Positions 20,716-29,224 of a stretch of DNA of 36,292 bases are shown one piece after another. The translations under genes were made by a program, and so were the position numbers. This stretch comes from Holophagales bacterium (GTDB lineage: Bacteria > Acidobacteriota > Thermoanaerobaculia > Multivoradales > Multivoraceae), in NCBI GenBank assembly GCA_009837085.1, contig VXUF01000039.1, positions 29,154 through 65,445 of the forward strand, in the 5' to 3' direction. The notes beneath the pieces were generated by a model that made no database searches, was not told the DNA's origin, and saw nothing but the letters and a program-made list of their open reading frames with translations. How positions within the stretch are numbered: position 1 is the first letter of the stretch; every line of letters starts with the position of its first letter.

Positions 20716-23700
20716 GGTTCGAGCCTCAGTTCGTTGAGCGGCTCCAGGCGACTCTTCTGCTTACGGGCGACGCGCAGGTCCTCGTACGGGCCGCACACCG
20801 GGCGGTAGTCGCAGAACCGACACTCGTTCTTGCCGGGCGCCGCGGGAAGAAAGCCCTCCTCGAGCGCGCCGTCGACGGTGGCGAACATCCTGCCGGCTGC
20901 GTTCCGGCTTCGCTCATCGAGACCGACAGTGACGGCACGGTAACCGCCGCGCTGCGTGCAGTAGGAGAGCCGACCGGACACTACGTCGCGGCCAAGCACC
21001 GTCTCGGCGGCCAGGCTGTAGAGCACCGGTTGCAGCACCTTGCCGCCTCCGATCACCAGAGAGCTGCCGGCGTGGCGTGCGCCGCCGGTCTTGTGGTCCG
21101 TCACCCGCAGACGACCCGCGGCATCCTCTTCGACCAGGTCGATCGATCCCCGAAGCCGGGCAACGTCCAGCACCGGGGCGGCCTCCCGAACGCTCTGGGG
21201 GTCCCGGTCGCGCGACCGTGCCAGGCCGAACCCGAGTTCGGCGTGAGTCGGCGTCCAACCGCCGCCCTCCTCCGCCACGTGACGAAGCCAACCCCGGAGA
21301 TCCCCTCGAAGACCCTCGAACTCGGCCTGCCATACACGCTCGATCGGCGGCGCCAGCTCGTCCCGGTACTCGCGCTCGGCCTCCTCGACGACGACGTCGA
21401 GCACACTGAACGCGTCGTCGAGCCGGGCCGACGTAACCGGCAGGAGTTCCGCCTCCCGGAGGGCTCCAAACAACCCGAACTGGATCTCGTGGAAGATGCC
21501 GCCGCGGGTCATCGGATCCAACTGCTCGAGCCGCACGAGTTCGTCACGCGGCCGCAGGTAGAGCACCGCCTGAAGGTAGAACCGGTATGGGCAGGCCGCA
21601 AAGTTCTGAAGCGCTGTCGGCGAGTAGGAGCGCTCGCCGATACGGTGGCGCGACAGGTACTCCTTGGCCTGGTCGCCGACATCGACCAGGCCATCGACCG
21701 GGAACCACCCCCGCCGCCAGCGGCCGGCCCGGGCCCGGAGCGCCCGCGCCAGGTGCTCGTTCGAGGACAGCAGGAACCGTGCCCGACCCCGGCGCTCCGC
21801 CGGCGACAGCGTGCCGCCGAGCAGCGGCTGGAGCATGGCGAGGTCGAACTCCGACTCGTCGATCGCCTCGTCCGGGTTGGCGGGCGCGGGCCAGCCGACG
21901 ACGGCCGCGCCGGCGGCCGCGGCGCGCCCCTTGAGCGTCTCGATACTCGGCAACCGACCCTCAGCGGCCCGCAACAGGTCCAGGGCGTAGAGCGACGGCA
22001 CTCGGGCCCGCCCCTGCACCAGGTCGACCCGCGGGAAGGAAGTGACCAGTGATCGACCCGCCGCGCCAGCGGCGAGGCGGAGCAGGAGTTGCTCGCGGTG
22101 TGTGCGGTCGACATCGACCGCGAGGCGGAAGCCCGCGCCACCCAGAGCGTGCCGCCGCTCGTCGAGCAGCAGGGCATCCTCTCCCGACCGCCTCGGGAAG
22201 ACTCCTTCGGCCAGGCCCGGCACGAACACGAGATCGAACGAGCGTCCGGCAGCCTCCTCCACCGCGCCCACGAAGACGCGTCCGTACCGGCGCTTCGGCG
22301 GTTCACGCCAACTGAACCTCAGGCGCTCGGCGAGTACCCGCTCAACCTCGGCCAGGCCGACCTCGTCGACCTCCGATAGCGGCCGCAGCTCCGCCAGGAC
22401 CTCGAGCACCGAATGCGGGCGCCGCAGCGCCATCGTCGCCAGCCGGCCGAGGCGGTCGAGCCAGACGCCCCAGTCCGCACTCTCCGGCAGGCCCTCCAGG
22501 AACTCCACCAGGGGCAAGGCGAAGCTCCGGAGCGTGCCGAGACGAGCGGTCTGGCGTTCGAGGTAGCCCCTGCGCCCCTCGTTCTCGTCCTCGACTTCAC
22601 GCAGTTGCAACCGGAGTTCCGCGTCGAGGCCCTCGAGACGCTTGCGCCAACGGTCAGCGCGACCGACAACGGCCGCGTCCACGAGCAACCGCTCCCACTG
22701 CGCTGGAGCGCGGAGCGCACCGGCGGGCGCCGCGTCTTCTTCCGATTCGGAGGCATCGTCCGCCTCGACAACCGCTGACTCCGGGTTCGTCGCCTCCGCT
22801 GACCTCAGCACGAGCTGCTCCCCGGCCGGTTCCACCCAGGGCACGTCCTCGACTTTCGGCGGCGCACCGTCCGCGGCCGGCTCCGGCGTCTGACCCAGCG
22901 ACAGGTACTCCGCGAACCGGCTCGCCGAGAGTCGCTCACCGGCACAGGCGAGCAGTGCCAGGAAAGCGCGGCCGGCCGGGTTGGGGCGCAGCGAACCCCG
23001 CGTGACGTAGGCCGGGATTCCGGCGCGCCCGAGCGCGTCCTCCACCAGGGGCAGGTAGGCCGTAGGCTGCCGCACGAAGATGGCGATGCGGTCGAAGGCC
23101 AGACCGTCGGCGGCGGCGTGGCGGATGCGACGCGCGATCTCGACGCACTCCTGGCCCTCCCCCGCGGCCGAGAACAGGTCGACGGACGGCGGAGTCTCCT
23201 CAGGTGAAGGCATCCCCTCAGCATCGCCGCCCGTCTCGAAAACGAAGCGCTGCGCGCGTCTGAGCGCGGCCTCCGGCTTGCGGTCCGCATCCTGATCGAC
23301 GTTCGCCACGACCTCGTCTCCCAGCACCGAGGTCAGCCAATCGAGCGACTCGGCGTCACCGGCGGCGACGGTCGCCACGACCTCCCGTCTGCACGCGGCA
23401 AGGGCCTTCAACAAGTCGGCCTGGGCGCCGCTGCGCACGAAAAGATCGAGCCAGATCGAGCGCGGTGGCACGATCGCCCGCCCTTCCGCCAGAGCTTCCG
23501 CGGCAAGTCGGTGAACCGTAGGCCGGTCGGCCAACCCGAACCGCTCCATCTCGCCGGTGAAGCGCTCCAGGAGGCGACCCAGGTCGCGTGTCCCGTTGTC
23601 ATCCATCAACGCCGAGGCCGGAACCCCGGCTGCCCTCAGCTCACCGATCGTCGACGCCAGCGAACGGGCGAATCCCGGCATGCCAGCAACCGGCGAAAGG

Positions 23701-24035
23701 CGCTCCAGTTCGCCGTCCGCCGCCGCCAGCCGCGCCGCGCGGGCAGCGATGGCCTCCGTTCCAAGCGGGGTGATGGGCCGTAGACCGCGCGCGGCAAGGT
23801 CGAGCGACGCAGCCTCGCGCGCCCACTGCTGGAAGGACATCGCGTGAACCCCAAGCAGACCGGCGCCGGTCCCCGTCAGACCGCGCAGCAGGTCGTCCGC
23901 GGCACCGCGGGAAGGCGCGAGGAGCAGGACCTCGTCCTCGTGCTCCAAACGCTCTCGGAGCCAACTCCCTGCCGCAGCAAGCCGTGCGTCGGCAGAACTC
24001 GAAACGAGGATCGAGGCCGTGGCCACGCCGCTCAC
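20712..24035 (-). CDS. addB: AddB-like subunit, iron-sulfur PD-(D/E)XK nuclease
   Basis: The 1107-residue protein is the second subunit of the AddAB complex. The N-terminal part is UvrD-like in layout (EVLLLAPSRGAADDLLRGL, later FDLVFVPGLAEGVFP) but has no GxGKT Walker A, so the ATPase is probably inactive. The C-terminal nuclease has Cys815 in FAACPYRFYL and Cys1072, Cys1075 and Cys1081 in ECRFCDYRPVC, the four-cysteine iron-sulfur staple. It also shows GGIFHEIQFG, LRGSIDLVEED and the catalytic-type VTDHKTGG. A Glu/Asp/Ala-rich linker lies around residues 415-440. It starts with GTG 24035, which overlaps the stop of the PQQ-like gene, and overlaps addA at its end. Confidence 0.88.
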   Translation of the reverse strand: MSGVATASILVSSSADARLAAAGSWLRERLEHEDEVLLLAPSRGAADDLLRGLTGTGAGLLGVHAMSFQQWAREAASLDLAARGLRPITPLGTEAIAARAARLAAADGELERLSPVAGMPGFARSLASTIGELRAAGVPASALMDDNGTRDLGRLLERFTGEMERFGLADRPTVHRLAAEALAEGRAIVPPRSIWLDLFVRSGAQADLLKALAACRREVVATVAAGDAESLDWLTSVLGDEVVANVDQDADRKPEAALRRAQRFVFETGGDAEGMPSPEETPPSVDLFSAAGEGQECVEIARRIRHAAADGLAFDRIAIFVRQPTAYLPLVEDALGRAGIPAYVTRGSLRPNPAGRAFLALLACAGERLSASRFAEYLSLGQTPEPAADGAPPKVEDVPWVEPAGEQLVLRSAEATNPESAVVEADDASESEEDAAPAGALRAPAQWERLLVDAAVVGRADRWRKRLEGLDAELRLQLREVEDENEGRRGYLERQTARLGTLRSFALPLVEFLEGLPESADWGVWLDRLGRLATMALRRPHSVLEVLAELRPLSEVDEVGLAEVERVLAERLRFSWREPPKRRYGRVFVGAVEEAAGRSFDLVFVPGLAEGVFPRRSGEDALLLDERRHALGGAGFRLAVDVDRTHREQLLLRLAAGAAGRSLVTSFPRVDLVQGRARVPSLYALDLLRAAEGRLPSIETLKGRAAAAGAAVVGWPAPANPDEAIDESEFDLAMLQPLLGGTLSPAERRGRARFLLSSNEHLARALRARAGRWRRGWFPVDGLVDVGDQAKEYLSRHRIGERSYSPTALQNFAACPYRFYLQAVLYLRPRDELVRLEQLDPMTRGGIFHEIQFGLFGALREAELLPVTSARLDDAFSVLDVVVEEAEREYRDELAPPIERVWQAEFEGLRGDLRGWLRHVAEEGGGWTPTHAELGFGLARSRDRDPQSVREAAPVLDVARLRGSIDLVEEDAAGRLRVTDHKTGGARHAGSSLVIGGGKVLQPVLYSLAAETVLGRDVVSGRLSYCTQRGGYRAVTVGLDERSRNAAGRMFATVDGALEEGFLPAAPGKNECRFCDYRPVCGPYEDLRVARKQKSRLEPLNELRLEP

Positions 24036-25456
24036 CGGTCCGACGGTGGAATGAGTTCCAGGGCCGCCAGCCGGTTTCGGCCGCGCACGTACAGCAGACC
24101 GTGGGAGAGCACCGGTGCCGCCCAGGCCGGATAACGCAGCAGATCTACGGTGCGACCGTCGATCTCGGCCCGCAGCCGGATGTGGCCCACCTGCTGGTAA
24201 CTCTCGGCGGTCGCCCGGACGAGCAGCAGATCGCCGACCTCGCTGTGAACGACGAAGTGGCCGTCCACATAGAGCAACTGCGTGCGGGCGAGACGTGGCT
24301 GGCTCCAGAGGACTTCTCCGGTCGCCCAGTCGACCGCACGGAGTTCCGCGTTCGGCGACTTCTCACCGCTCGAGACGTAGACGACTCCCTCGTGGTGGAC
24401 GGGAGTGTTCCAGTGGGCAGCGATTGCCTGGTTGCGCGGGCCGTCCTGCCAGATCGATCGGAAGGCGTCCGAGTCGCCCTCGGAGGCGGCGTTGTACTCC
24501 AGCAGGACCGCGCCCTTCTCGTACGACTCCGTGAGCAGGACGTGGTTGCCGACGATCACCGGGTTTGCCGCGTTCACGCTGGTCAAGCGCCGGGCCCGCC
24601 AGTCGAAGCGGTCCAGCTCCCGGCCCGCCTTCGGATCGAACACGATCAGACCGGAGCGCCCAAAGTGGAAACCGAGGCGCCTGCCGTCGAAGTCGATCAC
24701 CACGGGGCTCGCGTAGCTTGCCAGGTCGTCGCCAACGCGGTAGCGCTCCTCGCCGGTCCGTTTGTCGAAGGCGACCAGAGCCGTGCCGTTCGGCTTGACC
24801 CGGCCGCTGTGGATGTTCGGGGCGCCGACCGGACTGCCGCCGACCGAGACGATCAGCAGGTCGTCCTCGATCCACGGCGAACTGGCGACGCCGAAGAAGT
24901 TCTGCTGGACGCCGTACCTGGCGTGGGCGTCAAGCTCCCAAAGCACGGTGCCGTCGAGCACGCGATGACAACGGAGAACGCCGTCGGCGCCGACCACGTA
25001 GACGCGCGCGCCGTCGACCAGGGGCGCCGTGCGTGGCCCTCCGTCGTAGCCGTAGTAGTCCTCGTAGTCCGTTCGGTACTCCGAGCGCCAGAGCTCCTCG
25101 CCGCTGTCGGCCCGGACAGCGACCAGACGCGCCCGGTCGCCGAAACGGGTGAAGTAGAAGAGTCGCCCGCGGGCAACCGACGGCGCGGCGTACCCCTCGC
25201 CCAGTTCGAGGTGCCAGAGCAGCGGCGGCGGATCGCTCACCCAGTCGGTTCGGATGCCGGTCTCGGGCGACTTCGAATCGCGGTTCGGGCCGAGGAAACC
25301 CGGCCAGTCGATGCCGTCCGTGCGTGTGCGGAGGTCGGCCGGCAGCGTCTCGCCTTCGGCCGCCAGCGCGACGTCCGCAGGTTCTGTTGCCAGGGCCGCC
25401 GCCAGCAAGAGTCCCGCCGCGCGTAGCACGGCCGGGGGACGGCGGCGCGGCTTCAC
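24032..25456 (-). CDS. Secreted PQQ-binding-like beta-propeller protein
   Basis: The protein has 474 residues with a Sec-type signal: Lys-Pro-Arg-Arg-Arg, a hydrophobic run LLLAAALATE and a likely cleavage near ALAAEG. After WPGFLGPNRDSKSPETGI, a phrase common in planctomycete and acidobacterial propellers, come several blades with the pattern G-x-x-L-x-A-x-D-x-x-T-G-x-x-x-W, such as VRADSGEELWRSEY, CHRVLDGTVLWELD, FDKRTGEERYRVG and VDWATGEVLWSQ. It probably acts in the periplasm as a binding or scaffold protein. None of the catalytic signatures of PQQ alcohol dehydrogenases was noticed. It starts at GTG 25456, two bases after the cupin stop, and its TGA overlaps the addB GTG, an odd partner for a periplasmic protein. 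Confidence 0.85.
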   Translation of the reverse strand: MKPRRRPPAVLRAAGLLLAAALATEPADVALAAEGETLPADLRTRTDGIDWPGFLGPNRDSKSPETGIRTDWVSDPPPLLWHLELGEGYAAPSVARGRLFYFTRFGDRARLVAVRADSGEELWRSEYRTDYEDYYGYDGGPRTAPLVDGARVYVVGADGVLRCHRVLDGTVLWELDAHARYGVQQNFFGVASSPWIEDDLLIVSVGGSPVGAPNIHSGRVKPNGTALVAFDKRTGEERYRVGDDLASYASPVVIDFDGRRLGFHFGRSGLIVFDPKAGRELDRFDWRARRLTSVNAANPVIVGNHVLLTESYEKGAVLLEYNAASEGDSDAFRSIWQDGPRNQAIAAHWNTPVHHEGVVYVSSGEKSPNAELRAVDWATGEVLWSQPRLARTQLLYVDGHFVVHSEVGDLLLVRATAESYQQVGHIRLRAEIDGRTVDLLRYPAWAAPVLSHGLLYVRGRNRLAALELIPPSDR

Positions 25457-25458
25457 TC

Positions 25459-25842
25459 TCAGCCGACCAGGTCGATCCGGTCCGGCCGGTTCGGCACCAG
25501 GCAGAGAAACTCGAACGGCGCCTCGATCACTTCGTAGGAGTGAGGCAGACCCGCGGGAATGAGCAGCACGTCGTCGGCGCCGACCTCGACCGTCTCGTCG
25601 CCCAGCACGATCCGGGCGCGGCCCCGAAGCACGTATTGCTCGTGCTCCACCTGGTTCGTATGCAGCGGCATGCCGCCGCCGTCCTCCATCCGGAACCGCC
25701 GCATCGCGAAGTGCGGCGCATCGTCGGCGACGCCCAGCAGGACCTGGGTCGTCGTCGCCGTGCCCAGCTCAACCTGGTTCGCCGGCGCGTCGTCGGCGCG
25801 CCGTACCACGGCGGGACGTCGGAGCGAAGGCGTCTGGCTCAT
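25459..25842 (-). CDS. Cupin-domain protein
   Basis: This is a small single-domain cupin of 127 residues from ATG 25842. Motif 1 shows metal-ligand-like His61 and His67 with adjacent Glu66/Glu68 (MPLHTNQVEHEQYVLRG). Motif 2 shows IPAGLPHSYEV with His101. The spacing fits a metal-binding RmlC-like cupin. The substrate is unknown. Such single cupins can be isomerases, dioxygenases or sensors. The frame is open to 25881, but the Arg/Gly-rich extra residues look non-coding. It is the first gene of the run leading into the propeller and AddBA, and its start is divergent from the toxin-antitoxin promoter. Confidence 0.85.
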   Translation of the reverse strand: MSQTPSLRRPAVVRRADDAPANQVELGTATTTQVLLGVADDAPHFAMRRFRMEDGGGMPLHTNQVEHEQYVLRGRARIVLGDETVEVGADDVLLIPAGLPHSYEVIEAPFEFLCLVPNRPDRIDLVG

Positions 25843-25911
25843 GGACCTGACTCTACCGCCGCCGGCCGCTCGTCCGCGCACTCCCGCCGCGGCGCCCGCG
25901 GACCTCCGTAC

Positions 25912-25940
25912 TTGGCTGCACGCACGGAACGGTGTATCTT
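25912..25940 (+). promoter_or_regulatory. Candidate sigma70-type promoter of the mazE-PIN pair
   Basis: TTGGCT at 25912-25917 and TATCTT at 25935-25940 are separated by exactly 17 bases. Each box matches 4 of 6 consensus bases. The mazE start lies 38 bases downstream, preceded by a strong GAGGAGGG ribosome-binding site at 25961-25968. The 96-base gap between the divergent cupin and mazE genes holds nothing else that I recognise. Confidence 0.5.
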
Positions 25941-25977
25941 ACTTTCGCCTTACCCGCATGGAGGAGGGAATCCACCG

Positions 25978-26253
25978 ATGCTCACGCCCGAACCACTGAC
26001 CACAAAACTCTCGACCAAGGGGCAGGTGATCCTGCCCAAGGCGATTCGCCGGGAGCTGCGCTGGGCAGCCGGAACGCGCCTCGTCGTGGAGAACACGCCC
26101 GACGGCGTCCTGCTCAAGCCCGAGCCCGTGCTTCCCGAGACCCGGCCCGAGGACGTGTTCGGCAGCGTGGCCTACGACGGCCCACCGAAGTCCCCCCAGG
26201 AGATGCGGGAAGGCGTCCTGGCCGAGGCCAGGCGACGGCATGCGGGCGATTGA
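25978..26253 (+). CDS. AbrB/MazE-family antitoxin
   Basis: The 91-residue protein has an N-terminal swapped-hairpin DNA-binding domain: TTKLSTKGQVILPKAIRRELRW, then GTRLVVENTPDGVLLKPE. STKGQVILPK is the family signature. The C-terminal part (about 50-91, FGSVAYDGPPKSPQEMREG) is acidic and probably neutralises the toxin. ATG 25978 has a GAGGAGGG ribosome-binding site. It overlaps the PIN gene by 14 bases. It is likely to repress its own promoter, as related antitoxins do. Confidence 0.9.
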   Translation: MLTPEPLTTKLSTKGQVILPKAIRRELRWAAGTRLVVENTPDGVLLKPEPVLPETRPEDVFGSVAYDGPPKSPQEMREGVLAEARRRHAGD

Positions 26254-26626
26254 CACCAACGTCGTCGTTCGCTATCTGACCGGCGACGATCCGGAACAAG
26301 CCGACAGGGCGAGAAACGTAGTCGAGACGGGGAACGTCTTCGTGAGCACGACCGTCCTCCTTGAGTGCGAGTGGGTCCTGCGCAGCGTTTACGGCCTTGC
26401 CGCCGAGGATGCCGCCTCGGCCTTGCGGGCCTTCTCGGGACTGCCGGGTGTCACGGTGGAGAGCCCGAACCTGCTAGTCGAGGCGCTCGACCGGGCGGCG
26501 AAGGGCATGGACTTCGCGGATGCCCTGCATCTTGGCGTCGCCGCTCACTGCGAGACGATGCTCACATTCGATCGCGACTTCATTCGCACGGCACGGGACG
26601 AGTCACCAGAGGTCGCAGAGCCCTGA
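26240..26626 (+). CDS. PIN-domain ribonuclease toxin (VapC-like)
   Basis: The 128-residue protein starts with AIDTNVVVRYLTGDD and contains the acidic residues expected in PIN nucleases: Asp5, Glu42 in VLLECEWVL, Asp94 in MDFADALHL, and Asp111 in LTFDRDF. The fold and length match VapC-type toxins that cleave RNA. It overlaps the antitoxin gene by 14 bases, the usual arrangement. Its stop is 3 bases from the stop of the convergent small membrane peptide gene. All expected catalytic residues are present, so it is probably active. Confidence 0.9.
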   Translation: MRAIDTNVVVRYLTGDDPEQADRARNVVETGNVFVSTTVLLECEWVLRSVYGLAAEDAASALRAFSGLPGVTVESPNLLVEALDRAAKGMDFADALHLGVAAHCETMLTFDRDFIRTARDESPEVAEP

Positions 26627-26629
26627 TCC

Positions 26630-26767
26630 TCACCGTCCGCGGTAGCGGGGACGCTCGGGCCCGTCCGGCGTCTTCGAGAACATCTTGAGCAGCAGGCCGG
26701 CCCCCAGGGCGATGTCGTAGATCACACCGAGGACCAGGACGGCAACGAGTAAGGCGACCAGCAGCAC
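26630..26767 (-). CDS. Small single-pass membrane peptide (45 aa)
   Basis: A GTG at 26767 opens 45 codons with a hydrophobic N-terminus (LLVALLVAVLVLGVIYDIALGAGLLL). After Lys28 comes a charged proline-rich tail (FSKTPDGPERPRYRGR). This is the pattern of a single-pass inner-membrane peptide. The start is 12 bases after the stop of the NTF2-like gene, with TTGAGG as a plausible ribosome-binding site, and an in-frame stop is immediately upstream. It fills the gap exactly between that gene and the convergent PIN gene. The function is unknown, and the call rests on composition and position. Confidence 0.6.
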   Translation of the reverse strand: MLLVALLVAVLVLGVIYDIALGAGLLLKMFSKTPDGPERPRYRGR

Positions 26768-26779
26768 GGCGAAGTGGCC

Positions 26780-27637
26780 TCAAGGTGAAGGAGCGATACT
26801 CGAGCCCGCCCTGATGCCCCAGTGGCCGTCCTTCTCGGTCACCAGATAGATCGTGTCGAAGCTATGGATGAGGGTGCCGCCGGCACCGTAGCGGGTGATC
26901 CTGACCGCAACGTTGACGCCCCTGGCGCCCACCTGGATCGCCTCCATGGAGTCGGCCTCGGAGTGCTCCCAACCGAGACGTTCGGCGAACCCGTCGAAGT
27001 CGAACCCGTCCCTGTACTCCGCGGCGGATCTCCAGGTCCTCACTCCTCCTCTTCCCACCCGAACGTGGGGGAACCGCATGGTGTCCGTCATCGCCTCCTC
27101 GTCACGGGCGTTGAAGGCTGCGAGGTAGCTCTCGACCGCGGCAACGGCGGCTGCCGCATTCGCTTGGCGATCCGACTCGGACAGGTCGTCCAGGCCCGCC
27201 GCGAGCCTCGCCTGGATCCCGGTCGAGCCGTCCTTCTCCGTCACCACGTAAGTGATCTGGTTGCTCCAGATGGCCGAACCATCGGCGCGCAGCCGCGTGT
27301 AACGCCCTGCGACGTGGGCCTGGCCGTCTCCGGCCTGAACGACCTCAGCCGCGTCGAGACGGGTCCGATCCCAGCCCGTCGCCAGCGCCTGGTCGAAGTC
27401 GATGGCCGCAGCGTACGTCGCGGCGTCGGCAAAGACCCGGCCGGCGAAGTCCGCGGTCGGCCGCACGTGCGGGTACTGAAGAGTCGCGGCGAACGCGGTC
27501 GGCTCGCGCGTGTTCCAGGCGTCAATGAAGCGGCGGACCGCTTGACTGGCCTCGTCCTCGGTCAAGGCAGGTGCCTGAGCCGGCCAGAGCACGGCGAGCA
27601 GTAGCAGTCCAGGCAGGTTGCGAACAGCCAAGCGCAT
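26780..27637 (-). CDS. Exported protein with two tandem NTF2-like domains
   Basis: The protein has 285 residues with an N-terminal signal peptide (RLAVRNLPGLLLLAVLWPAQAPA, cleavage near APALTED). Two SnoaL/NTF2-like repeats follow. Repeat 1 runs from about VRRFIDAWNTREPTAF to GSTGIQARL. Repeat 2 runs from VESYLAAFNARDEEAM to GHWGIRAGS. They share the order YPHVRP/FPHVRV, a FDFDG-type segment, VAGRYTRL/VAVRITRY and YVVTEKDG/YLVTEKDG, which shows an internal duplication. Such domains bind small ligands or act as accessory subunits. I cannot assign a substrate. It is divergent from the sulfatase, with 44 bases between the starts, and a small membrane peptide follows. Confidence 0.8.
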   Translation of the reverse strand: MRLAVRNLPGLLLLAVLWPAQAPALTEDEASQAVRRFIDAWNTREPTAFAATLQYPHVRPTADFAGRVFADAATYAAAIDFDQALATGWDRTRLDAAEVVQAGDGQAHVAGRYTRLRADGSAIWSNQITYVVTEKDGSTGIQARLAAGLDDLSESDRQANAAAAVAAVESYLAAFNARDEEAMTDTMRFPHVRVGRGGVRTWRSAAEYRDGFDFDGFAERLGWEHSEADSMEAIQVGARGVNVAVRITRYGAGGTLIHSFDTIYLVTEKDGHWGIRAGSSIAPSP

Positions 27638-27681
27638 CGTCGAGTGACTCTAGCCCGCCATCGCGCCGGCTAGGATCGATC

Positions 27682-29196
27682 GTGGTGATTCGATTCTCAA
27701 GGCTGCTCGCCGTCTGTCTGCTCGCCTCCGGCACTGCCGCCACGGCCCAGCACGACGCCCCGAACGTCCTGTTCGCGATCGCCGACGACTGGGGCTGGCC
27801 GCACGCTTCCGCTTACGGCGACCCGGTCGTCGAGACGCCGTCATTCGATCGCATCGCAAGCGAAGGCGCTCTCGCCCACCACGCCTACGTCTCCTCGCCC
27901 TCCTGCACGCCGTCGCGCGGGGCAATCCTCACCGGGCAGTGGCACTGGCGGCTCGAAGGCGCGGCGAATCTCTGGAGCGTCTTCCCCGATCGATTCGAGA
28001 CGTACCAGGAGTTGCTCAGGGCGGCCGGCTACCGGACGGGCTCGACCGGCAAGGCGTGGGGACCGGGCCGCACCGAAACGGAGGGCCGGGAACTCGCCGG
28101 GAGGCGGTTCGAGAGCTTCGAGGCCTTCCTGGCCGGGCTCGGCGAGGCCCAGCCGTTCGCGTTCTGGCTGGGCACCTCCGATCCACACCGGCCTTTCCGG
28201 CCCGGATCGGGCGAAGACAGCGGCATGGACCTGGACGCGATCCGGCTTCCTGCTGCCTTTCCCGATCACCCGGACACACGCGGCGACGTGGCGGACTACC
28301 ACTGGGAGGTTCAACGGTTCGACGCCCTGGTCGGCGACGCGCTGCGACTGCTGGACGAACAGGGTCTCGCGGAGACCACGATCGTCGTGATGACGAGCGA
28401 CCACGGGATGCCCTTTCCCCGCTGCAAGAGCAACCTCTACGACTGCGGATCCCGAGTGCCCCTGGCGATTCGGTGGCCCGAACGACTCGAGGCCGGAGTC
28501 GAGATCGACGCGTTCGTCAGCCTGACGGACCTCGCTCCGACGTTCCTGGAGGCCGCGGGTCTTCCGCGCCCGGCGGCCATGACCGGCCGCAGCCTGATTG
28601 CACTGATCGAAGCCGGCAACGACGAGGCCGCGGTCGAAGCGGCGGTCGCGGCCGACGGACGCGATTTCGTGCTGACCGGCAAGGAACGGCATGTACCGGC
28701 GCAGGAGGCGCCCGATGTGGGCGGCTATCCCGGCCGGGCGATCCGCACGCATGACTTCCTCTACATCCGCAACTTCCGGCCCGACCGCTGGCCCAACGGC
28801 ACGCCGAACCACGAGCGCGCCGCCTACCCGGGTGCCTGGTACGCGGACACCGACAACGGGCCGACCAAGACCTACATGATCGAGCAGCGGGACCGGGACG
28901 CCGAGCACCGGCGGCTCTACGAGCTGGCCTTCGCGAAGCGGCCCGCGGTCGAGCTCTACGATCTGAGAAGCGATCCGGACCAGCAGGTCAACGTGGCCGA
29001 CGAGCCGGAGTACGGGACGACTCGGGACGAACTGGGCGATCGGCTGATGGAGCGACTGCGGGAGACCGGCGACCCGCGGGCCACCAGCGGCGGCGACGCC
29101 TTCGACGAGTACCCGTACCTGGGCGGTGCGCCGCGCCACCCAAGCCTGCCCCGGGCGCGTCCGGGGGCCCTCCTTCCGCCGGCGGATCAACCCTGA
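27682..29196 (+). CDS. Sulfatase, heparan N-sulfatase-like
   Basis: The protein has 504 residues. GTG 27682 is preferred because AGGA lies six bases upstream and a signal peptide (VVIRFSRLLAVCLLASGTAATA) follows. Seen: NVLFAIADDWGW with two metal-binding Asp (35-36), the formylglycine motif SCTPSRG with Cys75, the GTSDPHRPF segment, and VVMTSDHGMPFPRCK with the Asp-His metal pair. The C-terminal part has the LYDLRSDPDQQVNVADEPEY element common in this family. It is probably periplasmic and should need a formylglycine-generating enzyme, which is not in the window. A substrate of sulfated polysaccharide or N-sulfate type is inferred from overall similarity. It ends 28 bases before the racemase gene. 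Confidence 0.88.
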   Translation: MVIRFSRLLAVCLLASGTAATAQHDAPNVLFAIADDWGWPHASAYGDPVVETPSFDRIASEGALAHHAYVSSPSCTPSRGAILTGQWHWRLEGAANLWSVFPDRFETYQELLRAAGYRTGSTGKAWGPGRTETEGRELAGRRFESFEAFLAGLGEAQPFAFWLGTSDPHRPFRPGSGEDSGMDLDAIRLPAAFPDHPDTRGDVADYHWEVQRFDALVGDALRLLDEQGLAETTIVVMTSDHGMPFPRCKSNLYDCGSRVPLAIRWPERLEAGVEIDAFVSLTDLAPTFLEAAGLPRPAAMTGRSLIALIEAGNDEAAVEAAVAADGRDFVLTGKERHVPAQEAPDVGGYPGRAIRTHDFLYIRNFRPDRWPNGTPNHERAAYPGAWYADTDNGPTKTYMIEQRDRDAEHRRLYELAFAKRPAVELYDLRSDPDQQVNVADEPEYGTTRDELGDRLMERLRETGDPRATSGGDAFDEYPYLGGAPRHPSLPRARPGALLPPADQP

Positions 29197-29224
29197 GTCA
29201 GCGGAGGTCCGACCGGCAACCCGC

